Origin: Luteococcus sp052116585
GTDB taxonomy: Bacteria; Actinomycetota; Actinomycetes; Propionibacteriales; Propionibacteriaceae
DNA length: 64,000 nt
Assembly: GCF_052116585.1 (NCBI RefSeq)
Contig: NZ_JBQKKT010000001.1
Location: forward strand, 1 to 64,000
Direction: 5' to 3'
A program made the position numbers and the translations under genes. Every line of letters begins with the position of its first letter. Position 1 is the first letter of the stretch. The notes under the pieces are model-generated. The model saw only the letters and a program-made list of their open reading frames with translations. It was not told the origin of the DNA and did not search any database. This document shows positions 11,860 through 20,821 of the stretch, one piece after another.

Positions 11860-12054
11860 ATGAGCGAGACTGAACTCTGGCGCCGGATGGGGCGCCACCT
11901 GCCGCCCGGACGCCTGGAGGTGTGGTCGGAGACCATCGCTCTGCGGGAACTCGACGGACTGACCGTGCGGGAGGCCCTCGACGCGGGTGTCCCGGTGCTG
12001 CGCATCTGGCGAGCCGTCTGGAGCATGTTGGAGCTGCCCGACGAACTGCGGTGA
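11860..12054 (+). CDS. DUF3046-family small protein
   Basis: A 64-aa protein beginning MSETELWRRMGRHL and containing LRELDGLTVREALDAG, matching the DUF3046 family found almost only in actinobacteria and usually just upstream of recA. Function is unknown. A TATCGT -10-like hexamer (11847-11852) ends seven bases before the ATG, so the message may be leaderless, although a G-rich stretch also lies there. It is divergent from lhr and in the same direction as recA, which has its own promoter. Confidence 0.85.
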   Translation: MSETELWRRMGRHLPPGRLEVWSETIALRELDGLTVREALDAGVPVLRIWRAVWSMLELPDELR

Positions 12055-12081
12055 GGTGTCCGCCTGGAAGCCGCTTACAGG

Positions 12082-12110
12082 TTGATTGAATCGAACGAGT
12101 GTTCTACTCT
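12082..12110 (+). promoter_or_regulatory. recA promoter with embedded SOS (LexA) box
   Basis: -35 TTGATT (12082-12087), a 17-bp spacer and -10 TACTCT (12105-12110). A LexA box TCGAACGAGTGTTCTA occupies 12091-12106, inside the spacer and touching the -10, so LexA binding would block polymerase. It differs from the actinobacterial consensus TCGAAC-N4-GTTCGA at one base. The predicted transcript start near 12117 leaves a leader of about 175 bases before recA. Confidence 0.88.
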
Positions 12111-12291
12111 GGTGGTGTGATGGCAGCTGGGGCCGGCTCATGTCCGGCCCCCTCAGTTCTCCACAGGCCAGGTTTTCCACAGTCCCGGTCATGGCATGAA
12201 TTTTTGTCAGAGGCGATTCCTAGAGTCTCTGGTGTTGGTTCGACGACAAAGTCTCGACCGGGCAGGACCCGGGCAAGGAAGGAAGGCCGTC

Positions 12292-13347
12292 ATGGCTGTT
12301 GCAGATCGTCAGAAGGCCCTGGAGGCTGCACTCGCCCAGATCGAGAAGCAGCACGGCAAGGGCACCGTCATGCGGTTGGGGGAGGAGACCCGCCTGCCCA
12401 TCGCATTCATCCCCACCGGCTCCGTCTCGCTCGACATCGCCCTGGGGATCGGTGGGCTGCCGCGCGGCAGGATCGTGGAGATCTACGGTCCCGAGTCCAG
12501 CGGCAAGACCACGGTGGCACTGCATGCCATCGCCAATGCCCAGCGTGAGGGCGGCATCTGCGCCTTCATTGACGCGGAGCACGCTCTCGATCCCGACTAT
12601 GCCCAGAAGTTGGGAGTCGACACGGACGCGCTGTTGGTCAGCCAGCCTGACAATGGTGAGCAAGCGCTGGAGATTGCTGACATGCTGGTTCGCTCCGGAG
12701 CGCTGGCGCTGATCGTCATCGACTCGGTTGCAGCGCTGACGCCTCGCGCCGAGATCGAGGGCGAGATGGGTGACAGTCATGTGGGTCTGCAGGCTCGCCT
12801 GATGAGCCAGGCCCTGCGAAAGATGACCGGTGCGCTCAGCCAGGCCGGAACCACCGCCATCTTCATCAACCAGCTCCGCGAGAAGATCGGTGTCATGTTC
12901 GGTTCGCCGGAGACCACCACGGGCGGCAAGGCCCTGAAGTTCTACTCGTCCGTGCGTCTGGACGTGCGTCGCATCGAGACACTGAAGGACGGCACGGAGC
13001 CGGTGGGCAACCGCACTCGTGTGAAGGTTGTCAAGAACAAGGTGGCCCCGCCCTTCAAGCAGGCGGAGTTCGACATTCTCTACGGCCAGGGAATCAGCCG
13101 TGAGGGCAGTCTGATCGACATGGGTGTCGAGCATGGGGTGATCCGCAAGGCAGGTGCCTGGTTCACCTATGGCACCGACCAGCTGGGGCAGGGCAAGGAG
13201 AATGCCCGCAACTTCCTCAAGAACAATCCTGAAGTGGCGGCAGAGATCGAGGGCAAGATCCTGGCGGCGCTCGGGATGGGCGAGAATTCAGCCGAGGAAG
13301 CGGTGCCGGAAGGCGTCGATCCCGTCACTGGCGAAGTTGCCTTCTGA
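12292..13347 (+). CDS. recA: Recombinase RecA
   Basis: A 351-aa recombinase that forms filaments on single-stranded DNA, drives strand exchange and triggers LexA self-cleavage. Walker A GPESSGKTT begins near residue 66. LIVIDSVAALTPRAEIEGEMGD, FINQLREKIGVMFG and TTGGKALKFYSSVRLD are canonical. No intein is present, unlike some mycobacterial RecA. The ATG at 12292 follows a repeated AAGGAAGGAAGG ribosome site. recX starts two bases after its stop, indicating a recA-recX operon. Control is by the LexA box 185 bases upstream. Confidence 0.98.
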   Translation: MAVADRQKALEAALAQIEKQHGKGTVMRLGEETRLPIAFIPTGSVSLDIALGIGGLPRGRIVEIYGPESSGKTTVALHAIANAQREGGICAFIDAEHALDPDYAQKLGVDTDALLVSQPDNGEQALEIADMLVRSGALALIVIDSVAALTPRAEIEGEMGDSHVGLQARLMSQALRKMTGALSQAGTTAIFINQLREKIGVMFGSPETTTGGKALKFYSSVRLDVRRIETLKDGTEPVGNRTRVKVVKNKVAPPFKQAEFDILYGQGISREGSLIDMGVEHGVIRKAGAWFTYGTDQLGQGKENARNFLKNNPEVAAEIEGKILAALGMGENSAEEAVPEGVDPVTGEVAF

Positions 13348-13349
13348 GG

Positions 13350-13910
13350 GTGACATTCCAGCAACGTCGCCGTCGGCCTGCGGAGGAAGCCCCTTCGCAG
13401 GCCCACGGGCCGGACGCGAACCCGATGGATGTTGCGCGGGAGATGGCGCTGCGCATCCTGACCCTGCGGGACCATTCGCGCCAGGAACTGGGCGACAAGC
13501 TCTTGGCAAAGGGCGTCCCCGAGGATGTGTGCGGGGAGATGCTCGACCGCTTTGAAGACGTGGGCTTGCTCAACGATCAGAATTTTGCGGAGCAATGGAC
13601 CAGATCCCGGCGGAACAGTCGAAAGTTGTCCCGCATGGCGGTGCGCCGAGAACTTCAAACCAAGGGCGTCGACCGTGACGTGATTGACCAAACTCTCGAG
13701 GGAATCGGGCACGACGACGAAGTGCAGTTGGCCACGGAACTGGCCCAGAAGAAGTGGCGACAGGTGAAGTCGCTGCCGCGCGAAGTGGCCTATCGCAGAC
13801 TCGCTGGTGCGCTCGCTCGAAAGGGTTACTCGTCCGCAGTCGTGGGGCAGGTTGTCCGGGATGTGATGGATGAGGGATCGGACGACTCGCTCGGAGACGA
13901 GTTCGAATGA
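13350..13910 (+). CDS. recX: Regulatory protein RecX
   Basis: A 186-aa RecX that caps and limits RecA filaments. The three-helix repeat pattern is visible (ALRILTLRDHSRQELGDKLLAKGVPEDV, then DVGLLNDQNFAEQWTRSR, then the AYRRLAGALARKGYSSAVV repeat). The GTG at 13350 lies two bases after the recA stop with no obvious ribosome site, so translation is probably coupled to recA. An ATG at 13425 is possible, but the N-terminal 25 residues are only variable linker. Co-transcription puts it under the same SOS control. Confidence 0.92.
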   Translation: MTFQQRRRRPAEEAPSQAHGPDANPMDVAREMALRILTLRDHSRQELGDKLLAKGVPEDVCGEMLDRFEDVGLLNDQNFAEQWTRSRRNSRKLSRMAVRRELQTKGVDRDVIDQTLEGIGHDDEVQLATELAQKKWRQVKSLPREVAYRRLAGALARKGYSSAVVGQVVRDVMDEGSDDSLGDEFE

Positions 13911-13932
13911 ATGACCTTGCACGTGGGTGACC

Positions 13933-13961
13933 TTGCACGCTGGCGAGGGCGGCAATAGCCT
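13933..13961 (+). promoter_or_regulatory. Candidate rny promoter with 12-bp direct repeat
   Basis: -35 TTGCAC (13933-13938), a 17-bp spacer and -10 TAGCCT (13956-13961). The 12-mer TGACCTTGCACG, which contains the -35, occurs twice, at 13912-13923 and 13928-13939. The predicted leader is about 180 bases and contains a CCCCGGG/CCCGGGG hairpin before the rny ribosome site. Confidence 0.55.
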
Positions 13962-14150
13962 CGCAGGTGGAGAAGCGCTTCACTTCGACTGGTGATCGGG
14001 CCCGACAGGGTCCGACAGTTCCTTTCCTGCCCACCGCCGGTGAGCAGGACGATATGACTCGGTCCCGAACCGTACCCCCGGGTCACTTGCCCGGGGCAGT
14101 CTCGGGCAACCCGTCGCCTTGACGTCGCCTTCCACCGACAAGGAGGAAAG

Positions 14151-15992
14151 ATGACCTGGCTCTGGATTGGGCTTGCCCTGGTGGGGCTTCTGATGATCGT
14201 GGTCCTGGGGCTGCTGGTGCAGCTCCTGCGGCGGACTTCGCAGAGCGATTCGTCGCAGGCTGTCATGGCGGCGAACCTGCATGACGAACAACACCGGCGT
14301 GAGCTCGCCGAACGGGACGAACGGCATCGAGCTGCGCTTGCAGAGCGAGAGGATCTGCACCGGGCCGAACTGCTGATGCGCGACGAGAGGCACGAGGCGA
14401 CCGTTGCAGGTCTGCGAGAAGCGGTTGAACGGTTGCAGAACCAAGCGGCAGAGGGGGATCGTGAACTGCGTGCCCTGGGGCGGGAACGCAGCCAGCTGGA
14501 GGAGCAGCTCTCAGCAGACCGAGCGCGGCATGACAGCGTCCTGGCCCAGCAGCGCCTGGAGCAGGAGGAGACCCGTCGGCAGTTCCAGGATGCCCAGCAC
14601 GTCGCCGAACTCGCAGAGGGCCAACTTCAGCAGGAGCGGGAGGAACTCGCTCAGCTTCGCGCGACGCTCGACACGCGCGAAGTGCGGCTCGGCGAACGAG
14701 AACAGCGGCTCCTGGCAGAGAGCCAGAGCCTCGAGGCCCGGTCCACCCAGCTGGTCGAGCTACGCGCCCAGGCCCAGGAATGGCAGGACAGGGCACAGGA
14801 GGAGCTGGTGGAGGCTCGCCGGGAACGTGAGATGGGCGGTGTGCAACTGCAGACAAAACTGGAGAGGGTCGCCGGTCTCGACGTGGCACAGGCGCGAGCC
14901 GAGATGATGGCCCGGGTCGAGCACGAGTCGCGTCTGGAGGCGACAGCACTCGCGCGCGACATCGAGCAGACAGCTCGTCGCGACGCGGAGGCGCGTGCCC
15001 GCGGCATCATCGTCACTGCCATCCAGCGTCTGGCGGCTGAACAGACCTCCGAATCAGTGGTCAGCACCCTCGACCTGCCCAGTGACGAGATGAAGGGCCG
15101 CATCATCGGGCGCGAGGGCCGCAACATCCGCCATTTCGAGCAGGTCACCGGTGTCAATGTGATGATTGACGACACGCCGGGATCGGTGCTGCTGAGCTGT
15201 TTTGACCCGGTTCGCAGGGAGATCGCCCGCATCACGCTGGCGGAGCTGGTCGCCGATGGGCGAATCCACCCCGCGCGCATCGAAGAGGTTCACGAGCGCT
15301 CACGTCAGCGGATCGAGGACAAGATCCTCCGCGCTGCCGAGGATGCCCTGGCCGAGGTGGGGATCTCTGACCTCGATCCCGCGCTCCTTCCGATCGTTGG
15401 GGCCTTGCGTTACCGCACCAGCTACGGCCAGAACGTGCTGCGACACCTGGTTGAATGCGCCCACATCGCCGGCATGATGGCCGCCGAGCTGGGGCTCGAT
15501 GTGGCCGTCTGCAAGAGGGCTGCCTTCCTGCACGACATCGGCAAGGCGCTGACCCATGAGGTGGAGGGCACCCATGCCATGGTGGGGGCGGAGCTCGCCC
15601 GCCGCCACGGTGAGAGCCCGGACATCGTGCACGCCATTGAAGCCCACCACAATGAGGTGGAACCCAGCACCGTGGAGGCCGTCCTCACCCAAGCGGCCGA
15701 CGCGATCTCCGGTTCCAGACCGGGAGCTCGACGAGAATCGCTTGAAGCCTATGTGCAGCGCCTCGACCGGTTGGAGGAGATCGCCGCCGCCCATGAGGGA
15801 GTGGACAAGGTCTTCGCCATGCAGGCTGGGCGTGAGGTTCGCGTCATGGTGAGCCCGGACCACGTCGATGACAATGCTTCGCATGCCCTGGCCCGCGACA
15901 TCGCGCACGAGATCCAGGAGGAACTCACCTATCCCGGCCAGATTCGTGTGACCGTGGTTCGGGAATCCAGGGCCACCGAAGTCGCCCACTGA
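14151..15992 (+). CDS. rny: Ribonuclease Y
   Basis: Membrane-anchored endoribonuclease that starts mRNA decay. In order: an N-terminal membrane segment (about residues 3-24), a long charged coiled coil (about 30-280), a KH domain (MKGRIIGREGRNIRHFEQVTG near 312) and an HD domain with AAFLHDIGKA near 458 holding the metal-binding His-Asp pair. At 613 aa it is longer than Bacillus RNase Y because the coiled coil is longer. AAGGAGG lies well placed before the ATG. The recA-recX-rny order is seen in other actinobacteria. Confidence 0.95.
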   Translation: MTWLWIGLALVGLLMIVVLGLLVQLLRRTSQSDSSQAVMAANLHDEQHRRELAERDERHRAALAEREDLHRAELLMRDERHEATVAGLREAVERLQNQAAEGDRELRALGRERSQLEEQLSADRARHDSVLAQQRLEQEETRRQFQDAQHVAELAEGQLQQEREELAQLRATLDTREVRLGEREQRLLAESQSLEARSTQLVELRAQAQEWQDRAQEELVEARREREMGGVQLQTKLERVAGLDVAQARAEMMARVEHESRLEATALARDIEQTARRDAEARARGIIVTAIQRLAAEQTSESVVSTLDLPSDEMKGRIIGREGRNIRHFEQVTGVNVMIDDTPGSVLLSCFDPVRREIARITLAELVADGRIHPARIEEVHERSRQRIEDKILRAAEDALAEVGISDLDPALLPIVGALRYRTSYGQNVLRHLVECAHIAGMMAAELGLDVAVCKRAAFLHDIGKALTHEVEGTHAMVGAELARRHGESPDIVHAIEAHHNEVEPSTVEAVLTQAADAISGSRPGARRESLEAYVQRLDRLEEIAAAHEGVDKVFAMQAGREVRVMVSPDHVDDNASHALARDIAHEIQEELTYPGQIRVTVVRESRATEVAH

Positions 15993-16049
15993 GCGCCCCC
16001 AGCACGGGAACAGTGGTGCGCCTGGTCCCGTTGCCTCACGGACCCGTCA

Positions 16050-16844
16050 TCAAGCCTGCAGGTTCGCCAGGAAGTCCCTTGCCCTGGGCGTGCGGGGCGA
16101 CGCGAAGAAGTCCTCGGGGGCGCCCTCCTCGAGGATCTTCCCGTCGGCGAGGAAGACGATGCGGTCCGCCGCGCGACGGGCAAAGGACATTTCATGGGTG
16201 ACGGCCACCATCGTCATTCCCTCCGCCGCGAGGCCGAGCATCACGTCCAAGACCTCGTGCACCATCTCCGGATCCAGAGCGCTGGTCGGCTCGTCGAGCA
16301 GCATCAACTTGGGCTCCATGGCCAGCGCTCGAGCGATGGCGACCCGCTGTTGCTGACCGCCGGAGATCTCTGAGGGCATCCGGTCTGCCAGAGCGACGAG
16401 TCCCACGCGGTCCAGATGCGCGAGAGCCTCCTCTCTGGCCTGCTCTGGCGATAGTCCGCGCACCCTGACCGGGGCCAGGGTGACGTTCTGGAGCACGGAC
16501 AGGTCGGGAAACAGGTTGAAGGTCTGGAAGACCATGCCGATGGAGGTCCGGACCCGGGCCAGCCCGGCCGAATCGTGGGGGAGAGGTTCGCCGTCGATCA
16601 GGATCTGACCACCCTGAATCGGCTCAAGCCCATTGATCGTTCGCACCAGGGTGGACTTGCCGGAACCGGATGGTCCGAGCAACACGACCACCTCACCCGG
16701 GGTGATGTCCAGATCGATCCCGTCCAGCACCCGGGTTGGCCCGAAGGACTTGCTCACCCCGCGCAACTGGACCACGGGCTGATTCGTGGTCCTCCCGCCG
16801 GCTTCGAGGGAAGCGAATTCCTCGGGATCTGGCTGCTCACTCAT
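16050..16844 (-). CDS. Polar amino-acid-type ABC transporter ATPase, orphan
   Basis: A 264-aa ATP-binding subunit of the GlnQ/GluA class. Walker A GPSGSGKST, Q-loop VFQTFNLFPDLSV, signature SGGQQQRVAIARAL, Walker B LMLLDEPTSALDPE and the H-switch AVTHEMSFARRAADRI are all intact, so it should be active. The first 25 residues are a non-conserved extension. The start overlaps the upstream galM-type gene by eight bases (ATGAGTGA), indicating coupling. No permease or binding-protein gene is adjacent, although gluABCD clusters often lie near miaB in actinobacteria. It may serve permeases encoded elsewhere or be what remains of such a cluster. Confidence 0.88.
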   Translation of the reverse strand: MSEQPDPEEFASLEAGGRTTNQPVVQLRGVSKSFGPTRVLDGIDLDITPGEVVVLLGPSGSGKSTLVRTINGLEPIQGGQILIDGEPLPHDSAGLARVRTSIGMVFQTFNLFPDLSVLQNVTLAPVRVRGLSPEQAREEALAHLDRVGLVALADRMPSEISGGQQQRVAIARALAMEPKLMLLDEPTSALDPEMVHEVLDVMLGLAAEGMTMVAVTHEMSFARRAADRIVFLADGKILEEGAPEDFFASPRTPRARDFLANLQA

Positions 16845-17760
16845 CGTCGCCGCCCTCACCATGTGCCTCGTCCCGCAGGCCCCAGGAACAGTGCGCTACT
16901 TGACCGGGTGCCAGGTGCACCAGGTCGGCGTGGGTGGGGCCGGGGTTGAAGGCATCTGGTCCGCAGGTCATCGGCTCCACGGCCACGCTGCGGCCGTCGC
17001 CCGGCGTGTAGAGCTGGAGCCAGGGCATCGCCTGGTCACCCCACAGGACGGTGCATCGTCGTCTGCCTGACAGTCTGACCTCCCAACGGCCGTCAACCTG
17101 CACGGGCTCGGTGAATGCCGTGTCCAGGCGAACGCCCGCCAGCAGCGGTCCTTCTCGCAGGTCTGCGACGCTGCCCTCGACGCTGCGCAGCGCAACGGGC
17201 AGCAGCCGCTGGTCCACGGTCAGCAACTGCTCGAAGGGAACCTGCAAGGTGCAGTCATCCAGATTCTCCTCCGGCGCCTGCAGATAGGGGTGCGCCCCGT
17301 AACCGAAGGGCACCGTCACGTCGCCCACATTGTTCGCCACAACATCCACCCGCAGCCCTGTCTGGTCGAGGCTGTGCGTCACCAACAACTCCACCACGCC
17401 GGGCCAGCCCGGTTGCGGGTGCAGCAGGTAGCGCTGGGTGATGCTGGCGTCATCCTGGGCGACCGTGGTCCACGGCACCCAGCAGACCAAACCGTGGATC
17501 GCGTTGTGCCGTTCCGGCTCGCTGAGTGGGAGCTGCAGCTGGACCCCCTCGTGTACCCAACGGCCGTCCCGGACCCGATTGGGCCACGGCATGAGGTGCT
17601 GGCCCTGACAGCCCAACGGGGAATGTGTCACGTCGAAGGTGGTGATGATGGGGCGACCGTCCACCTCATAGCTGCGCAGCGTGGCGCCGAGTTCGGTGAC
17701 GACGGCACGCTGGTTCCCGTGGACGAGCTCATGCTGGATTCCCGTGGGCGACAGTGCCAT
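16837..17760 (-). CDS. Aldose 1-epimerase (mutarotase) family protein
   Basis: A 307-aa GalM-fold protein that would interconvert alpha and beta anomers of aldoses. Catalytic landmarks of the family are present: NAIHGLV (first His), YGAHPYL (second His) and VAVEPMTCGPDAFN (general-base Glu). The ATG at 17760 follows AGGAG at seven bases. It is the first gene of a two-gene minus-strand unit with the ABC ATPase. It belongs to the YihR-like branch common in actinobacteria; its sugar is not predictable. Confidence 0.88.
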   Translation of the reverse strand: MALSPTGIQHELVHGNQRAVVTELGATLRSYEVDGRPIITTFDVTHSPLGCQGQHLMPWPNRVRDGRWVHEGVQLQLPLSEPERHNAIHGLVCWVPWTTVAQDDASITQRYLLHPQPGWPGVVELLVTHSLDQTGLRVDVVANNVGDVTVPFGYGAHPYLQAPEENLDDCTLQVPFEQLLTVDQRLLPVALRSVEGSVADLREGPLLAGVRLDTAFTEPVQVDGRWEVRLSGRRRCTVLWGDQAMPWLQLYTPGDGRSVAVEPMTCGPDAFNPGPTHADLVHLAPGQVAHCSWGLRDEAHGEGGDDE

Positions 17761-17856
17761 GGTTCTGCTCCTGGTGTGGACGGCTGGAGTGGAGCCTATC
17801 GGCACAGTTCACAGGATTCTGTGCCTCGGGCAGGTCCGAACTAGAGTTGGCGCACC

Positions 17857-19347
17857 ATGTCGAATGCCAGTTCCGCCACCCAGACGCCGCGCACCTACCA
17901 GGTGATCACCTACGGCTGTCAGATGAATGTCCACGACTCCGAACGGATCTCCGGCCTGCTCGAGGGCGCAGGTCTCGTGCGCAGCGATCGCGAGGCGGCC
18001 GAGGACGGGGGTGCCGACGTCGTGGTCTTCAACACCTGTGCCGTCCGCGAGAATGCCGACAACCGGCTCTACGGAACCCTGGGCCACATGGCGGCCGTCA
18101 AGCGCACCCGGCCCGGCATGCAGATCGCCGTCGGCGGTTGCATGGCCCAGAAGGACCGAGATGTGATCATCGGCAAGGCGCCCTGGGTGGATGTCGTCTT
18201 CGGGACACACAATGTCGGCAAGCTGCCCGTGCTGCTGGAGCGCGCGCGGGTTGAACAGGCGAGTCAGGTGGAGATTGTCGAGGCGCTCGAGACCTTCCCG
18301 TCGAATCTCCCCGCGCGACGGGAGTCGCCGTACTCGGCCTGGGTCAGCATCTCCGTTGGCTGCAACAACACCTGCACCTTCTGCATCGTGCCGCAGCTGC
18401 GAGGCAAGGAGACCGATCGTCGCCCCGGCGACATCTTGGCGGAGATCCAGGCGCTGGTGGACGAAGGCGTCCAGGAGGTCACGCTGCTGGGCCAGAACGT
18501 GAACACCTATGGCGTCGAGTTCGGCGACCGGGGCGCCTTTGCCAAACTCTTGCGTGCCTGCGGTGAGATCGAGGGTCTGGAGCGGGTCCGGTTCACCAGC
18601 CCCCACCCGGCCAGCTTCACCAGCGACGTCATCGACGCCATGGCCGAGACGTCCAATGTGATGCCCAGCCTGCACATGCCGCTGCAGTCTGGATCGGACA
18701 AGGTCCTGCGTGAGATGCGCCGCAGTTATCGCAGCGAGAAGTTCCTGCGCATCCTCGACGAGGTGCGTGAGAAGATCCCGCACGCGGCGATCACCACGGA
18801 CATCATCGTGGGTTTCCCAGGGGAGACCGACGCGGATTTCGAGGACACCATGCGCGTGGTGGAGCGTTCCCGGTTCAGTGCTGCCTTCACCTTCCAGTAC
18901 TCGATCCGCCCTGGGACGCCGGCCGGTGTGATGGACAACCAGGTGCCGAAGCCCGTCGTGCAGGAGCGCTATGAGCGCCTGTTGGAGCTGGTGAACCGAG
19001 TGGCCTGGGAGGAGAACCGGAAGCTCGAGGGGCAGACCGTGGAGGTGATGTTCGCCGCTGGTGAGGGCAAGAAGGATGCCGAGACACATCGGCTGACCGG
19101 CCGTGCCAGGGACAACCGACTCGTGCACGTCGCCGTTCCGCAGGAGCCAGCGCTGCGGCCACGTCCCGGTGACATCGCCGACGCCGTGGTGAGCCATGCC
19201 GCACCGCACCACCTCAATGCGGACGGCGGGATCACCAACCTGCGTCGGACCCGGGGCGGGGATGCGTGGCAGGCGCGGCACGAAGCTCCAGCAGCAGCGC
19301 CGGGCGTCGCGCTCGGGATGCCGACCATTGGGGTGCCGCAGGCCTGA
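17857..19347 (+). CDS. miaB: tRNA-2-methylthio-N6-dimethylallyladenosine synthase MiaB
   Basis: Radical-SAM methylthiotransferase that modifies i6A37 to ms2i6A37 in tRNAs reading UNN codons. It acts after MiaA, encoded 0.5 kb downstream. Cysteines C21 (YGCQMN), C61 (NTCAVRE) and C95 (GGCMAQ) bind the auxiliary cluster; C169, C173 and C176 (CNNTCTFC) bind the SAM cluster. A TRAM domain follows near residues 380-450, then an Ala/Gly-rich tail of about 40 residues. Length is 496 aa. A TAGAGT hexamer nine bases before the ATG suggests a very short leader. Confidence 0.95.
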   Translation: MSNASSATQTPRTYQVITYGCQMNVHDSERISGLLEGAGLVRSDREAAEDGGADVVVFNTCAVRENADNRLYGTLGHMAAVKRTRPGMQIAVGGCMAQKDRDVIIGKAPWVDVVFGTHNVGKLPVLLERARVEQASQVEIVEALETFPSNLPARRESPYSAWVSISVGCNNTCTFCIVPQLRGKETDRRPGDILAEIQALVDEGVQEVTLLGQNVNTYGVEFGDRGAFAKLLRACGEIEGLERVRFTSPHPASFTSDVIDAMAETSNVMPSLHMPLQSGSDKVLREMRRSYRSEKFLRILDEVREKIPHAAITTDIIVGFPGETDADFEDTMRVVERSRFSAAFTFQYSIRPGTPAGVMDNQVPKPVVQERYERLLELVNRVAWEENRKLEGQTVEVMFAAGEGKKDAETHRLTGRARDNRLVHVAVPQEPALRPRPGDIADAVVSHAAPHHLNADGGITNLRRTRGGDAWQARHEAPAAAPGVALGMPTIGVPQA

Positions 19348-19373
19348 GCCGCCGCCACGGGTCCGGGACAACA

Positions 19374-19411
19374 GGAACGCGGGTGACAGCCGTGGCTGTC
19401 ACCCGCGTTCC
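19374..19411. terminator. Perfect 18-bp hairpin between miaB and the convergent gene
   Basis: Two perfectly complementary 18-base arms (starting GGAACGCGGGTGACAGCC) are separated by GT only, so the tip will open to a tetraloop or larger. It lies between the convergent miaB and the antitoxin-like gene and should act in both directions. Confidence 0.88.
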
Positions 19412-19437
19412 CGCGATCTCGGAAGAAAGTTCGCGGA

Positions 19438-19650
19438 TCAGAGGTTTCCGGTCTTGTCCTTCAGGAAATCCTGACCCTGGTCAACCTTGTCGGCGTACTG
19501 GCCCCCGGTGCGGCCATCGACGGCGTCGCCCGCCTTGTCGATGCCCTGGTCGATCTTGGCCTCGTGCTGGTTGATGGCGTCGCGAGCCTTGTCAGCGCTG
19601 CTGCCCTCGCCCCCGTTGAGCGCGTCCTTGGCCTTGTCGAAAATTCCCAT
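19438..19650 (-). CDS. MT0933-type antitoxin-family small protein
   Basis: A 70-aa, highly charged helical protein with the family pattern MGIFDKAKDAL, then KIDQGIDKAGDAVDGRTGG and a C-terminal QDFLKDKTG. It matches the actinobacterial family named after M. tuberculosis MT0933/Rv0909, annotated as antitoxin. The usual SRPBCC-type toxin partner is absent on both sides: the neighbours are miaB and miaA. It could therefore be a solitary member with another role such as stress protection. AGAGG lies before the ATG at moderate distance. Confidence 0.78.
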   Translation of the reverse strand: MGIFDKAKDALNGGEGSSADKARDAINQHEAKIDQGIDKAGDAVDGRTGGQYADKVDQGQDFLKDKTGNL

Positions 19651-19823
19651 GGTGTCGATCCTCTCGTTGGCCACCCCCTCGGGGTGGTTCGTGGTGACCT
19701 GCCTCACACTGCACCCCTGAGGAGGTCCGGGCAAGGATCGAGCCTGATTCTCCGCTGGGAGCTGAATCGCATTCCGGACGGAGCTGAATCGCGCCGCGTG
19801 AGGATCGAGGGGAGAATGGCGAG

Positions 19824-20750
19824 GTGAATCCACCTCTGGTTGTCATCAACGGCCCCACGGCGTCGGGAAAGTCCAGGCTTGCGATCGATGTGGCACTGCG
19901 TCTGCAGGAGACCGGCCAGCCGAGCGAGATCGTCAATGCCGATTCGATGCTCGTCTACCGCGGCATGGACATCGGCACGGCGAAACCCACCCGCGCGGAG
20001 TTGGACCTGGTGCCGCACCACCTGGTGGACACGAGTTCAGTCACGGAGACTGCATCGGTCGCGGACTTCCAGAACTTGGCACGCGAGACCATTGCCGCGC
20101 TCAGGAAGCGCAGGATCCTGCCCCTCCTGGTGGGGGGGTCGGCCCTGTACGTCCACGCGATCCTGGACGAGTTCAGTTTCCCCGGGACGGATCCTGCAGT
20201 GCGGGCGCGTCATGAGGCGCGCCTCGCGGAGATCGGCTCGCAGGCCCTCCATGCCGAACTGGCGCAGCGCTCAACGCAAGCAGCAGCGGGCATCCTGCCC
20301 GGGAACGGGCGAAGAATCGTGCGCGCCCTCGAGGTGCTGGACCTCACCGGGGAGTTCACGCCACAGTTGCCGGAGTGGACCTATGCCCTGGACGGAGTCC
20401 TGCAGTTCGGGCTGGAATTGGAGCGGGGGGAGATGGATCGTCGCATCGATCACCGCGTGGACCAGATGTGGCGGGATGGCTTGGTTGACGAGGTGCGCGG
20501 CCTGCTGGGTGAGGGCCTGCGAGAGGGGCTCACGGCCTCGCGAGCACTCGGCTACCGACAGGTGGTCCAATTCCTGGACGGTGAGATCTCGGAAGACGAG
20601 GCTATGGCCCGAACCAAGTCCGGAACCCGACGGTTCGCGCGCAAGCAGCTGGCATGGTTTCGTCGCGATCCTCGTGTGACATGGCTTTCCGCAGGGGCAG
20701 AGGGGAATGTCGATGCCATTGTGGCGGCCGTCAGACAGCATGCTTGGTGA
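19824..20750 (+). CDS. miaA: tRNA dimethylallyltransferase MiaA
   Basis: Transfers a dimethylallyl group to N6 of A37 in tRNAs reading UNN codons, giving the substrate for MiaB. P-loop GPTASGKS is at residues 10-17. NADSMLVYRGMDIGTAKPT (DSxQ-like loop and the conserved D-GTAKP) and LVGGSALYVHAIL are canonical. Length is 308 aa. The GTG start at 19824 has a GGGGAG-type site upstream. Adjacent to dapF and hflX, a common actinobacterial order. Confidence 0.95.
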   Translation: MNPPLVVINGPTASGKSRLAIDVALRLQETGQPSEIVNADSMLVYRGMDIGTAKPTRAELDLVPHHLVDTSSVTETASVADFQNLARETIAALRKRRILPLLVGGSALYVHAILDEFSFPGTDPAVRARHEARLAEIGSQALHAELAQRSTQAAAGILPGNGRRIVRALEVLDLTGEFTPQLPEWTYALDGVLQFGLELERGEMDRRIDHRVDQMWRDGLVDEVRGLLGEGLREGLTASRALGYRQVVQFLDGEISEDEAMARTKSGTRRFARKQLAWFRRDPRVTWLSAGAEGNVDAIVAAVRQHAW

Positions 20751-20821
20751 GCCGAGCAAGCGGCTCGTGCAGCGGTCACAAGTTGACCTGTTGAGGGAGT
20801 GACTCGCTACCGTGGTCAGCC

